Shown: piece by piece, positions 1 through 37,389 of the stretch
How the letters are laid out: the number at the start of each line of letters is the position of its first letter
Position numbering within the stretch: position 1 is the first letter of the stretch
NCBI GenBank assembly: GCA_018292915.2
Contig: JACVVK020000286.1
Span: 769,501 to 833,500, forward strand
Direction: 5' to 3'
Source of the DNA: Batillaria attramentaria
Lineage: Eukaryota > Mollusca > Gastropoda > Batillariidae
DNA: 64,000 bases
Notes under the pieces: model-generated
Seen by the model: only the letters and a program-made list of their open reading frames with translations
The model's database searches: none
What the model was told of the DNA's origin: nothing
Program-made: the position numbers and the translations under genes

Positions 1-677
1 AGTCACAGAGTTTTCAGCGTCCCTGAAACCCCAATAAAAGCCAAGGGCAGCCTGATTTCACAGCTCAGTTTGCGTTTTGACACTGAGCGAGGAAGATCAT
101 GCAACACTCGACATCTGCTAGACACTCTAGTGATGTGTCTTGGCCACTGAGCAAAAGCAATGTTTGCGGCTTTTTCCTGAAGTTGCAGCAGACCTTTAAG
201 CTCTTGTGTGTACACTTGGTTCATTTCTACACACACACACACACACCAAATTATGCTCAAGCACTGATAAGGATTCCAACAACTTTCATAATTATACTCT
301 GAGAATTATCATTAATCATACTAGTTGTGTAACATGTTAAGCTCTTGTTTGTGCACTTGGTTCATTTCTACGCACACATCAAATTATGCTCAAGCACTGG
401 TGTGGCATTCCAACAGCTTTCATAATTACATGTATACTCTGAGAATTATCATTTATTCCATGTATCAATAGTAATCAGACTCACAGGTTCCTTTTACCCA
501 ACAGCCACAAAAGTGTTTTTGTCAAAAAACAATAACACGATCACCACACAGAAGCATGACTCTGATTAAGAGGTGAGAATGCAACCTCATAGTTTATGAT
601 CAGGTTCAGCTTGCATGCTGAGGAGACGGCACAAGATGTTTCTTTGCTGAGCATGCAGCAGGAATGATAGTGCTGCT
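1..677. other. 3' flank of LTN1 with two-copy duplication
   Basis: No coding region was found here. The LTN1 stop codon is at 678-680 on the minus strand, so this is its 3'UTR or downstream flank. Two imperfect copies of a roughly 113 bp unit lie at 200-313 and 341-453 (period 141). Both carry the string CACTTGGTTCATTTCTAC followed by a CA-rich stretch. No convincing minus-strand poly(A) signal was assigned. Confidence 0.5.
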
Positions 678-25445
<24,768 letters not shown>

Positions 25446-25928
25446 TTTGGTAATTCTCTACACTCGACCAAAGAGTGTAGACGGTGAGATACAAAGAAAT
25501 CTGTGGTCCAAAGCGTGTGGTTGTGTTGGTTGGGTATCGCGCAATCTCAACACATGGCTAACACACAACATCCGGTTAACAAGTAGTTTATGACGGTTAT
25601 CTCCCTGGAATCGTGTCGTCTGCTACTGCCTGTTGTGTGTGTGGTTCTATCATAGCCCGGAGGGTATAGCAATCAGTCAACTTCTACGATTAATTGTCAG
25701 ACTGGGTCATACACGGCCCCTAGCCACTGATATTTGTCCGATATGTTTCGTAACACAGTGTTTCTACTTCCCTCTTCCCTCTGACCGGCCACCCGTTTTT
25801 GTTACCCCTCTCTGGCTAGCCCTGTACAATAGCCTTTGTCCTTGAAGCGTACTTTGTTCTGTCTGTGCCCGTAGGATTCTAAAAAAAACAAAAAACAAAC
25901 TCAAACCAAAGAATTCACTTCCACGTCC
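25446..25928. promoter_or_regulatory. LTN1 5' flank / FIG4 3' flank
   Basis: The LTN1 start codon is at 25443-25445 (minus) and a candidate FIG4 poly(A) signal lies at 25929-25934. Any LTN1 promoter must therefore fall largely in this short interval or overlap the FIG4 3' end. No clear TATA box was identified. The role is inferred from position only. Confidence 0.35.
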
Positions 25929-25934
25929 TTTATT
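25929..25934 (-). terminator. FIG4: Candidate poly(A) signal for FIG4
   Basis: AATAAA on the minus strand, about 1.2 kb past the FIG4 stop codon. The stretch 25935-27163 contains no conserved coding sequence. It holds a short CT/CA microsatellite (26010-26065) and a 21 bp direct duplication near 25970-26000, so it is read as 3'UTR or flank. Other signals could be used instead. Confidence 0.4.
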
Positions 25935-26037
25935 TTTTTGCATTAATGACATCTCATATTCAAACCTTTACCAGCTAACATCTCATATTCAAACCTTTAC
26001 CTAAAGATATAAGAAATCTCTCTCTCTCTCTCACACT

Positions 26038-26069
<32 letters not shown>

Positions 26070-27163
26070 ACGTTTGGGATCAACATACTGAAGTGTCCAC
26101 ATCATTATACTCTTGTATTCTTGTAAACAGTTCCTAGTGCACATGCAGTCACTTTTCAGTTTGTGTCACCTGGTTGTACTTTGCCCGATCTTTTCTCCAA
26201 GACTTGTTGCAAGCTAGAGCACATTGAGAAGACTGTAAGCCATGCTGATGCAGCCAGCAACTCTCTAGTGGCAAAACCCAACAATCCTCCTGTGGCAAAA
26301 ACCATCCAACAACCCTCTACCGGCAAAACCTAGCAACCCTACTGACAAAACTAGCTAACGGTGTATCCCTATATCATTACCTGATTTAACCACCGTGAAC
26401 ACATGTCCCTATCACAGTTAAAAAGTTTCAAATACATTCAAGTATTCACAGACAAGACATGCAGTTTCAAAGTCCTAGCTTACAGCACCAACCCCATATT
26501 AATTGCACATCTGCTTTTTTTTTATCATTAATTTAAAGTGGTACGACTGGACTGTGATCGCAAGTCTTAAGTTACACACATGAAATATATATGTGGGAAT
26601 GGAATGCATGCTGTAGCCTTCACACAAATGAACAAACGAAATTACATACAATTACAACATAATCTGACCAGAGGAATGATAAGTACATGTATATACTTTA
26701 CATCAATACAATCAGAACACAATGTGTATTAAAAAAAAAAAAAAAAAAATCTCACTATTGCACAATCCCTTTCCGTGCATCACAATCATGTTGCACAAAC
26801 CTCAGCCACAGCATGTCTATAAACACCCCTTAAACAAATTGCAAAGAGAAAAATTCAGTACCCGAATGGTACATGTAGCAGTTTCTCACAAGAAATGGGC
26901 ATGACCATTCTCTGTACAGATCTGAAAAACCACAGGTTTCACACTGTGAGAGTAAAGTCACAACGAATCTGGAGGGATATTCCAATTCCTTTTATTTCCC
27001 AGGGTATGACTAGCGCGAGTGGCCAGTCATCACACTTTCAGGGTCTTATTCCATCAACGCATTGCAAGCACATGATGAAAACAAAAAAAAAAAGCTCATG
27101 CAAGACATGTCCTTCTCCCTCGGTTCGAGTCCCTACACAGTTGCTTGGCTACACCAGTCCTGT

Positions 27164-30100
27164 CTACATGTACTTCATCTGGATATACTTGACATATGTG
27201 TGGCGGTCGTGCTCAGTGGGCGGCCCAGCACCGTACAGACCACGTTCCACATAGGCCTTGTATATGTTCTGTGACTGAATGCTGACAGGAGGTGGTTCCA
27301 CTCCAAATGTGCTGTCCAGCTTGAATCCACTGATTGGGTAGCTGAAAACACACACACAAGGAATATAGGAAGAATGACCTGACTGTCACAGAAAGGGATT
27401 CAACAGGTACTGCTTGGGTAAAATCTCTATTTTTTTATCCTTTAAAACACACACACATGCACAAACACAAACACACGCACAGGCTCTCAGACTCCAATGC
27501 CCCCAACACACAAACCCACACACACGCGTGCACACACACAGACTTACATGTCAAGCCCCTGAGGTACTTTGCGGGCACGGTGAGGGGCCATGGATCGTTC
27601 AAAAGCAATGGACACGATCTCCTCTTTCTGTGTCTGTGGGGTCTGGTGACAGCCACGTCCAATCTCCACATACCTGCAAACATTCAAGTATAGAAAACCA
27701 TGCAATACTGAATTCAGTCAGCTGTTACACTTTCTCAACTATCTTATACTGCCAAGTACAGTACTTGTAACTAGTACACATGGAGGCTTAACTCGCAGTC
27801 TCTTTGATTTGTTCAACCTTTCAAGGAATTGATGGTGTTGAAGTTCCAGTTTAACAGGAGAAAATGAATGAACTCCCGGAAGAAAACCAACAAAACCAAA
27901 CTGTTCCTGAGCCCAGCAGTTCACTTGGCGCTGCTGATCTACAATGCAAAGTCTAACATAATGCAGTCAATAGTTAACAGTAGAGATAAAATGGCAGACC
28001 TTTCATAAATGTTGCGATCCCTGTCATTGGGCTCCTTTATCTCCGAGTCATACACCTTCTTCATTGATGGGAAAAGATCCTGTTGACAAAAATAAATAAA
28101 TAAAACTGTTCAGCAAACTTCATGTACAAACACATTGGGGGGGGGGGGGGGGAGGGGCGTGCCTTCAAACAGTTTCGTTGGGAGGGATAAAGGCTTTATA
28201 CTAGTGCCATAAATTTAAATGGACAGATTTATGTGGATTCTTATTTGTGTAAGGTGTGCACATGTACACCTTCACCCCTTTTGTGTACAATACTTTATTA
28301 CTGCTAGTATAAAACAGCCAAATTTCACAACTTACGAAATGGACAAATGAAAGTGTCACATTCATGTGTAGAATCAGATTGTAAGAGAATTTGCCGTAAT
28401 CAGTATAACTGTCACTAAGTCAACTACTGCACTATGTATATACTGACAAGACACCTGAAACACAAACCTTGAAGGAAACATAGTTGGACTCAGGCTCAGA
28501 GTTGTACGGACTGCTTGAATCGGTCAGATGAACACCTGCTTCAGCACTGGAGCCCTCTGAGGTGCTTGTCTCATCAGATCCTGCGGAGGTGTTTGAGGCA
28601 GTCGAGTCCTTGCCTGAGACATTGGGGTTTGCTTCTTGGCTGTATGAAGTGAAGCCCATATGTGAGTAAGATTCAGTGCACCGTAGACTGATTTTAGACT
28701 GACTGGTAAAAGACTGTCTTACAACCACAGAGTTGTAAACCACGTCAAAAACTCCACAAAACTGAAAGCACAACCAAATGTCTTTTGGTAAACCTGTCAA
28801 CGACTGCCATCTCTCTTCGGGGAAAATGAATGCGTGAATGAATATGCAAAAAGACAGCATGACCAAGGAAAATTCCTCTCTGCAAAGTTTATATCTAATA
28901 TCAAGGACACTGTCCCACTGCCCACAAACAGGTTGCTAATCCAGCTGCTGAAATAAAATCAAGGTGTCTAAGATGGATTTATATGCTGCTTTGAGTTTTC
29001 AATCAAAACCTTACATCATGAGCAAATGTCATCTGTTTCAAGCTCAGCATGATCAAGTCAGTTTGCAAGCAGTGAGTTCATTGATCTGTAACAGTTCAGT
29101 ACACCAAATGCAAAATGTAACCACAGCATAAGAAAGAGGAAATGCACATGCCAAGGAACAACTTACCTGCAGAAATGCCGTGGCTGGAGGAAGAGACTAA
29201 TTACATGCAAAAACTGACCAAACCTGAGGCTTAAAACAGATCTTCGACTCGGTCAACTGATTCCATACAAACATTCTGACAAAAACGGAAGTACATTGTG
29301 CCATCAATGAAAACGTTGAACAACTGACATGTGCAATGCGGGAACAAGAATGGCTAAGGAAACCAGCGACATTTTCTATACTAACCTCCTCAAAAGGAAA
29401 GACAACTGGCTGGTGGTGCTATTGGCAAGATGACTGTGGAATCGTGCAATGCTACAACACATGGCAATACGACACCGCAAGGCAATCCAGTGATATGCAA
29501 CATGCTCCATTCAAAATAAATAAATAAATACATTAAGAAAGAATATAACAACTAACTGACAAATAAACAAAAGAAAAAAATAAACAAATATCTAGCATTC
29601 CACAATATAAAACCATGCAGAGACCTGTAAATACTGTGCTAGCATTACTACCTGTATTTTCAGCGTAAACAAAAAACTACCCAACAAGAAAACTGTTTTA
29701 GCAAGCACATTTCAGATTAGGCAAAAGTAAGCTAGCGTACTGATAGGTTACACTGATGTGTCAAAATGGAAATTTTACACACATCCTGCTGTTGGAGAAA
29801 AGTAAATGAAGTTTAAGTAGGAAGCATTTTTTTTTTTTTTAAATTTCCAAAATGAGTGAAAACTGAAATGACAATGTTCATGACTCTAAACAGCACACCA
29901 CCTTGATGAGAAAAGTTTGAATGACAGCAGCATGCACACAGGGCAACACCAAATGCACATCAACTGACACACTCACCCCACTTTTTCAGACGGCTCGGGA
30001 GACTCTCGCACACGGAAAGGGCTAAAGTCAGTTGCTCCTTTCGGCATGAACTTCCTGGTGAGCAAAACATGAATAACATTCTGCAACCACAGTGATGCTG

Positions 30101-33100
30101 CAACTCACCACTTTTCCACTCTGCATGTGTGTGTTTTGGGGAGAGGGGGGGTGGGGAGAGGGGTGGGGGTAAAGAGGAAGGATATAACTGTCATGGAATT
30201 ACAGCGTACAACTAAATTGTTTGAACCAAAGAGGTCTTTGAAACACAGCTCTGTAACTGTAATTTTTGCAAGCTGGCCTGTCAAGTGCTTCTCACATGTA
30301 AGCTGTACACTATCAAGGCTTCATATCCTTGGGAATTATAATAGGATAAAATGTCCTGGAAGACTGTAAAAGTATAGGACATTACTCTATTTTGTCCTGA
30401 CGACTGTCCACTGTGACACAAAAATGATGAGACAGATGTCTGATGTGGTTATGAAACCCTGCACCATATATGCAGCTATACATACCTGGTGGCATGAGAC
30501 ATGAAGAACTGGTACAGATCTTCAAAGACAGTCAGGTCAGATGGACGGTAGAACTCAAAGAACAAGTTGACGTTCTCACTGGACAAGGGAACCATGGTCA
30601 CTTCCAGATGTTCATCTTCATTCTTTGACACTGAAACATGGACACAACTGGTTTTCAAATCGTTCTCCATGATAAATGCTGTGTCAGCAAAGAGGAAGAC
30701 ACTAAAGGTTAAAATGATGCAACAGAAGAGAAACAGCAGATTACAGCTACTTGTTTTGTACTAACCACCACTTGCCAAGTTTGATGTTTCTGATTTTTGT
30801 CGTTGCTGAGAAAATACTAGTATTAAGGTTTAATAAACATGCTCACACGCACGCACGCACACACACATACACACAGAATAACTGATGACAGACTGTCAAT
30901 TACATAACAAATTTGTTTGTTTGCTGTGTTTTGGCACATGAGCTGTAAACTTACCCTCATCATATGGCAAGGGAAGACACTCATACACTTTTCTGTCCCA
31001 CCACTGTGAGTAACTGGAGGAAAAAAGTCAACAAAGAAGTTTTTTTTTTAGATCACAACTCTCCAGTGTCTCTGACAATGACAATGATACAAAACTAAAC
31101 ACACACAAACACACATTTAGCTTAACACAATCTTATAGTTTAACACAAACATGCACACACACTTAGTTTAGCACAAAAACAAATTTAGTTCAACACATTC
31201 TAGTTTCCTACCTTGGGCGTGGCAGGAGTATCTTGCCCATTGTGAGTGGGTTGTGCAGGTAGAAGTCTGTGGGCAGTTCCCACAGGTTTGGCTGGCCCTC
31301 TACTGGCTCAAACACCCCAAGGAACAGGTTGAATGTCTGCTGTTTCTCCACATCTGTTGGTATTTTAAGTACATTAAAGGTAAATTTTGACTTTGCACCT
31401 TGTACCCCTATCACCCTTGGAACATGCATGCCAAGTACGGCATGGACTTAAATTGTCACTGCAAAATCTGCTAGAAAGATCCTAAGTTTCCAGATGAAGG
31501 AAGTGGACCATCCACACTCTGCAGACAACTGAAGCCAAAAATGGCACCTAGTGATGTGCATTCATTGAATACCGTTATATACAATGTATCATATTGACAT
31601 TCACCTCACACAATATTATGATGGAAATCTTTCTCTTCGGAGACACAGTCCAGAACTCACTAGTTATCAAATGCATTAAGCTGCAGTATGTTATACTGAA
31701 GGAGAACTGTACCTGAGAAGGTGTTGCTGTAGTATCGGGACAGAGTCTGCATGATGTCCCTGCTGTGTGAAGTCCACGGTGCGATTTTGCGATACCCCTT
31801 GATGCGATGCACCAGCTGGGAGCCACCATACTGCAGGGCCAGTGTGTCTCCATGGTCTTCATATAGTTCTTCCAGCATCCTACACAGACATAAAATTTTT
31901 CATTCCCAAACATGGTTTCCTACCGAGGTTGTGCATGGTCACCTGTTTCACAATACTGACACTGTCATGGAATATTGGTACAACTCACTTTTGAGAATAG
32001 TTCAGGATGATATGTCTTCTCTACTTAAGCTATTCTCAAAATTGTAATACACCAATGATGATGTTATCAGTAGATGACGGTCTGTAACTACAGGAAACTG
32101 GAAATTCAGATGGGAGGCCTAAAAGGATAAACTTTTTTTTCAAGTTACAGGAGCACAGCAAGGAAGATTTCAGGTTCTTACTTCACACAGTCTGTATCAA
32201 AGTCCAGGTGAGTGGTCTCCAGTACGCCAAGTGCATACAACTGGAATAAGATGAATCAAACAACTTTACTGCAACTGAACAGCATGACCATTGTGCTAAA
32301 CTCATGTTGTAAACTCAAATTCTTGAGAATGAATACAAAATTTAAAAAAAACTGGAAAACATGTATAGTTTGCATTATGCTCCCATAAAAACTGTCATGT
32401 GAATTTGGGTTTGAAAGTATTCATATTTGAGAACCAGCCATCAGACACTGTGACCCTACGATAAAAGCCCATTAGGATGTAAAGATTGTAACTGAAAACT
32501 ACCACAAGGTTCTACTTGGTAGAGGATATTTGTCTTCTACACACCAACCAACACATTGTACACAGGTGTAAACAGACCAAAAACAAAAGAAAACACATTC
32601 TGACCTGATACGCGAGTGCACACCTGCCGATGGCAAACTGCGCTGTGTTGGTGCGATCCAGGCAATCCACACAATTGGTGCGTACCACCCCTGTCTGCCG
32701 ACAGCCATTCTTACTCCAATGACCTTGTAGGACTTTCAGCCTGTGAGTGGTTAATTAAAGAATGGTGATGCCAAGTGGAGTTGAATGAATAAGTTTTTTG
32801 ACAACAAACAGGTTCGTCTGTACAGTGAATGGCACACAGATCAGCCATGCTGACAGAAACAGAAGCCGACTGATCATGGCATATAAGATGCTTACAAATA
32901 TATTGTACGATTGTGAAACTGGTAGGTTTGACAAAATGGTGTACAAGAGTGTAAGACACACTGTCTATAAAATAATTGCACGGAAAATCTTAAAGGATAC
33001 TCACTGCTCATCCTTTAGAAGATAGTCAGCTTGCCTGGATGGAACGTACAGATAGAACCCAGTCTGTTTCAGGCAGTATCGAGCAATCCGTGCCAGCCTC

Positions 33101-35399
33101 ATCATCACATCAGCATTTTTTCTGTGAAAAGAGGAAACAGTCTAGAGTTCACATCTTAAAAAATTTCCAAACATGAGATGTATGCTTCTGTTGCTGTGTC
33201 AGGAACTTTGACTACCATGTTTTCAATGTTACTGAAGCTCATGACAGAATGAACAAGACCACCTCTATGATGGTTGAGCTCACATAAAGGCATGACTACT
33301 GCTGAAGACAGGTTAGTACAGAATGTAAAACACCAAATGTAAAAACCCGTTCTGCCTGTACACCTCAACATGTCCCCAAATCAACTTACAGCCATTTGTG
33401 TTAAATCTCCTGTCAACTTTCTGAAGAGCATGTCCAGATCTAGACCCTCTAACTGAACAGAAGGACTTGCAGAGTCTGATACACTGAGCATATTCAGATC
33501 ATTTCTCAAGAAGCAAGGCTGACCTTTTTGTGACTCGAGCCATGTCGAAGCCAATGTACTGAATGGCATGTGCAGGAGGCAGGAACTGGTTCAAGTAGTT
33601 GATGGACTCCACAAACTCCTCACTCAGAATACTCTCATGGCGCTTGCGCTCACGGGTCTACGAGGAAAAGTCAAAGGAACGCATTGTTCAGGTATGGGAG
33701 AAATGTTTACAGTTATGCATAAACTGGTGAGAAAGTTAAATCTGCTTCTCTGATTAAGCACACACTCCACAATGAATGCCCTCATAAATCCCAAATGGCA
33801 CATTTGTTCAAATATTCAGTGTTTTCTCAACTGTAATTTAGTAAAACTGAAAGCGTGTCCAGATGCTCCATGCCAACTGAGCAATACAAGAAGAAATATG
33901 AACACAAATGCAACTGGTTTGACTCCCCTAGATTTTAGAACAGCTCTACATGCATGCTCCCCTTTTCTCAGCCATTCAACTCTCCAGTGCTAAACTGGTG
34001 TACTTACTTTGACCAGATTCAAGATGACAACCGGGGCACCATACCGTTTCAAGATCTGATTGAAGTGAAGACCAGCTGCTGTGGCATATGGGTCCCTCTG
34101 GTCCACTGGAAATGTGCATCACAGTAGAAATCAGGACAGCTGTCATGGTCACACAACCATTTTTTTTAGAGCAGAATTAAATAACAGCATTGACCAAAGC
34201 AGCAAATTAACACAATGAATCATTCTTGTGACATATCCCTGGTCTCAAACTTCACCCTAGCATACACATAAGCAGCATGCATCTATCCCAATTTTTCCTG
34301 TTTGATATATATGTACATGTCATATGTTATGTAGGTTTTTTTTGTTTTTTTGTTTTTTGCATCCTATCAGAGAAGAAGAAAGTCACTTCCAAAGAGAATA
34401 CAAAACAAGACCATTTAGGAAACTGAAAACCAAATCAACCTGGAATACTTTAAAATGCAGTAAATGGTGCATCTGGGAGGCAATGAAAGATGACAATCAA
34501 ACCAAAGTGATAAACAACAGAATGAAGCAAAGAAAGCCAAATTTGTCCTGCTGCAGGTGTCCATCACTGACAAGAGCTTTTTTCCCCCTTATCTTTCCCT
34601 TTGGGGAAATTGGGCTGCCTTCTTCGGGGAACGCTTGTCACTGCATTGCAGTGCCACCCGACCTCCCTATGCTATTTTTGAATTTTTCAAAGTACCTTTC
34701 ATATTTTTTAAAACTTACATGTGATGGGTGGCTTTGGGCCCATTTTGTTCAGATCTTGGGACCAGAAAAGGGGTACAGATCCACGCAGCTGTGAGTACGA
34801 TGACACCTTGCTGTGAGCAAAGAATGTCACGGACATGTCCTGTACTATCTGCTCCGTCTCGATTTCATTTGCCACTGCTCCCTGTTGCCAGAAATCAAAA
34901 CATGATTAGATAAAAATGAGCAAATTGGGGCAGTCAGTGGTATAGTAATTAAGACTTTGTCACCAATGTGAGAGCTCAGGTTCAAGTTCCACTTGGGGCA
35001 AGGAATTTTTCTCTCTTGCATGTACGCATTGTTCATTTGAGCCGATCGTCAGGTTCTCTCTCCGGTACTCCAGCTTCCTCCCCCTCTGCTTTGGGAATGT
35101 TCAGACCACAAAATTTGAAAATGATTGCAACTCTGACTTTTTTCTTGAACATATCGCACAGTATCAGTATGCACAAAACATAATGCCAGCTGTGCTCTTA
35201 CTCACCTCACAGTTCGCTCCTCTCTTCAGAAAGCGTGTGCCGGCAAACTCATTCGATCTCCTTCCTATCAGAGTGAGATAGATTGACTTGCCATACACAC
35301 CAACATCTACAAAAATCATCAAGGAAAATCAAATTTGGCAGACATTTTGAGCATGATATCCAGACAGCCAAAAAATCACGTAGCTATGCAACCAGGTTA

Positions 35400-35430
<31 letters not shown>

Positions 35431-37334
35431 GCGAAAAAGGATACTGCTCTGTCCGATGAAGCCATGAATAATGTAGTGAATCCAGTCATGGTGGACTCTG
35501 TTTTCAAAGTTTTTCAGGAGGTGGTTGTTCCACACAAACTTCCGTGTGGGTTTCTGCCGGATGCCACACACCATCTCTATACCTGATAAAGTACATGTAA
35601 GGGAACAACTGAAACAGATTATACACTGTAGTATGGAGTGTTAAATTAAACAATAGTTCATGACGCCTATAATAATCTGGAGATGCACTACCCTCATTAC
35701 AAAAACATCAAGTCAAACATACAATAGAAATATTCTTTGCAATTTGCAACAACAACAAAATAGAGGGAGAAAAACAGCAGGGCTAAAAGAATTTGCGCCC
35801 CCCCTCCTCCCCCCCCCCCCCCCCAAAAGCAAACAAATAAAAGAATGATCAATTAATATGTCATTTTCAAGCAAGCAGCTTACTGGAGCTCAGTTGGCAT
35901 AGTTCGCCTGCTCAGGGGTGCAAATGTATACCAGTCATATACAGGGGCAGTGAATGTACTCCAGCTCTCCACTCAGTGAGGCAACTGTATCCCACCTGCG
36001 ATACTGCCGTGCTATTTTCATCGAAAGGCTTGTTGCCAAAAAGCAAAATGGTTATAAATTACGACACATACTATTCACGCACATGTATCCTCACCATCTG
36101 ATGGCTACATTCATTTTATGCTTTTTTCTAAGTTACATTCATAAAATGAAGTTAGCTGTCACTTGACTTCAACTCGTGAGACTCAAATCCAGGATACATT
36201 TGCACCCAGTCCTGCGAAGCTGGTGTACATTGGCACCCCATAACACGTAAACTACACCAACTGAGCCTTACTGGCCTGTTGGCAAACCAACCACCAGTCA
36301 TCCAGTCAAGGACATAACTAACCAGTTTACAAACACACAATTTACATAACAACCAATCGGTCAGATATCTTTGAAACAGCAATAACTCACCACCAGAACT
36401 CTTGTCAGCTGAAGGACCGTAAGTGGAAGAGGGAGAGAATGAAGCTTCTTTGGAGACAAAGTCAGAAAAACAAATGTCTTCGGAATGCTTTGGGAAACCA
36501 CCTGGCTTACTGATGTCCTCATCAGAACTGGACTCCCAGAATGACAGCTTCTGCTTGTTGAAGGAGTCTGGAGGAGGGATGGGGCCCTGGGTAGGGCGCT
36601 GTGTCTTGGCCAAGTTGTACTGCAGGTTGTGAGTCAGATCATAACTGTAGCTGTAATGATATAATCAGCGTGACAGAATGAACAAATGCATTTAATAATA
36701 CTACTAATAATGGATATTTAAAACGGTGCCAGGGACAATTATCCACATTGGAAATAGGTAATACAGAGAGTCATTTTCAAAGTGTCCGATTATTTGGCGA
36801 GCACGTCCCATTATTTCTGCGCCACAGTTGACATTATTCAGGACACAAATCATCACCCAGAAATACTACTGTCGTCACTCCTTATATCACTCCTTATAAA
36901 CACAAACGGACTTACAACAGCACTATTTCCAGGCGGCAAAATGTCCTATGCTAGCTTATATGGTCAGCTACGAAATTTGTCTGATCAGTTCCCATGCATA
37001 CGAAAACTTGCCCTGCATTTAAGATTTCATGCTTCAACAAACCTCACAGAATGCATACCAGAAAGAGAAATGGCTTTGCCTGCAAGCTAGACCATTATCA
37101 TTTGCACCATCTTTATAATAATTTGCAATATACTGTATATAAATAATGATAATAATAATAATATGGGAATTTAAAGGATGCCCTCCCTCTTGCGGAAGCT
37201 CAGGGCACCTTACAATCATAAATCAACACACACTCACTCATCCACAAACACACAACTTGACATGCCTCTACACATACATTTAACTACGAACATATAAAGT
37301 GCAGCATCATACATGGCCTCCCCTGCCCCTGGCT

Positions 37335-37389
<55 letters not shown>

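Noticed and set aside
35389..35444. Extension of FIG4 exon 7 through the AT repeat (LKKKIYIYI tail)
   Set aside because: The donor at 35445 (AGCA/GTATCC) restores [20 protein letters not shown] with exon 8, matching the family. The extension is intronic.
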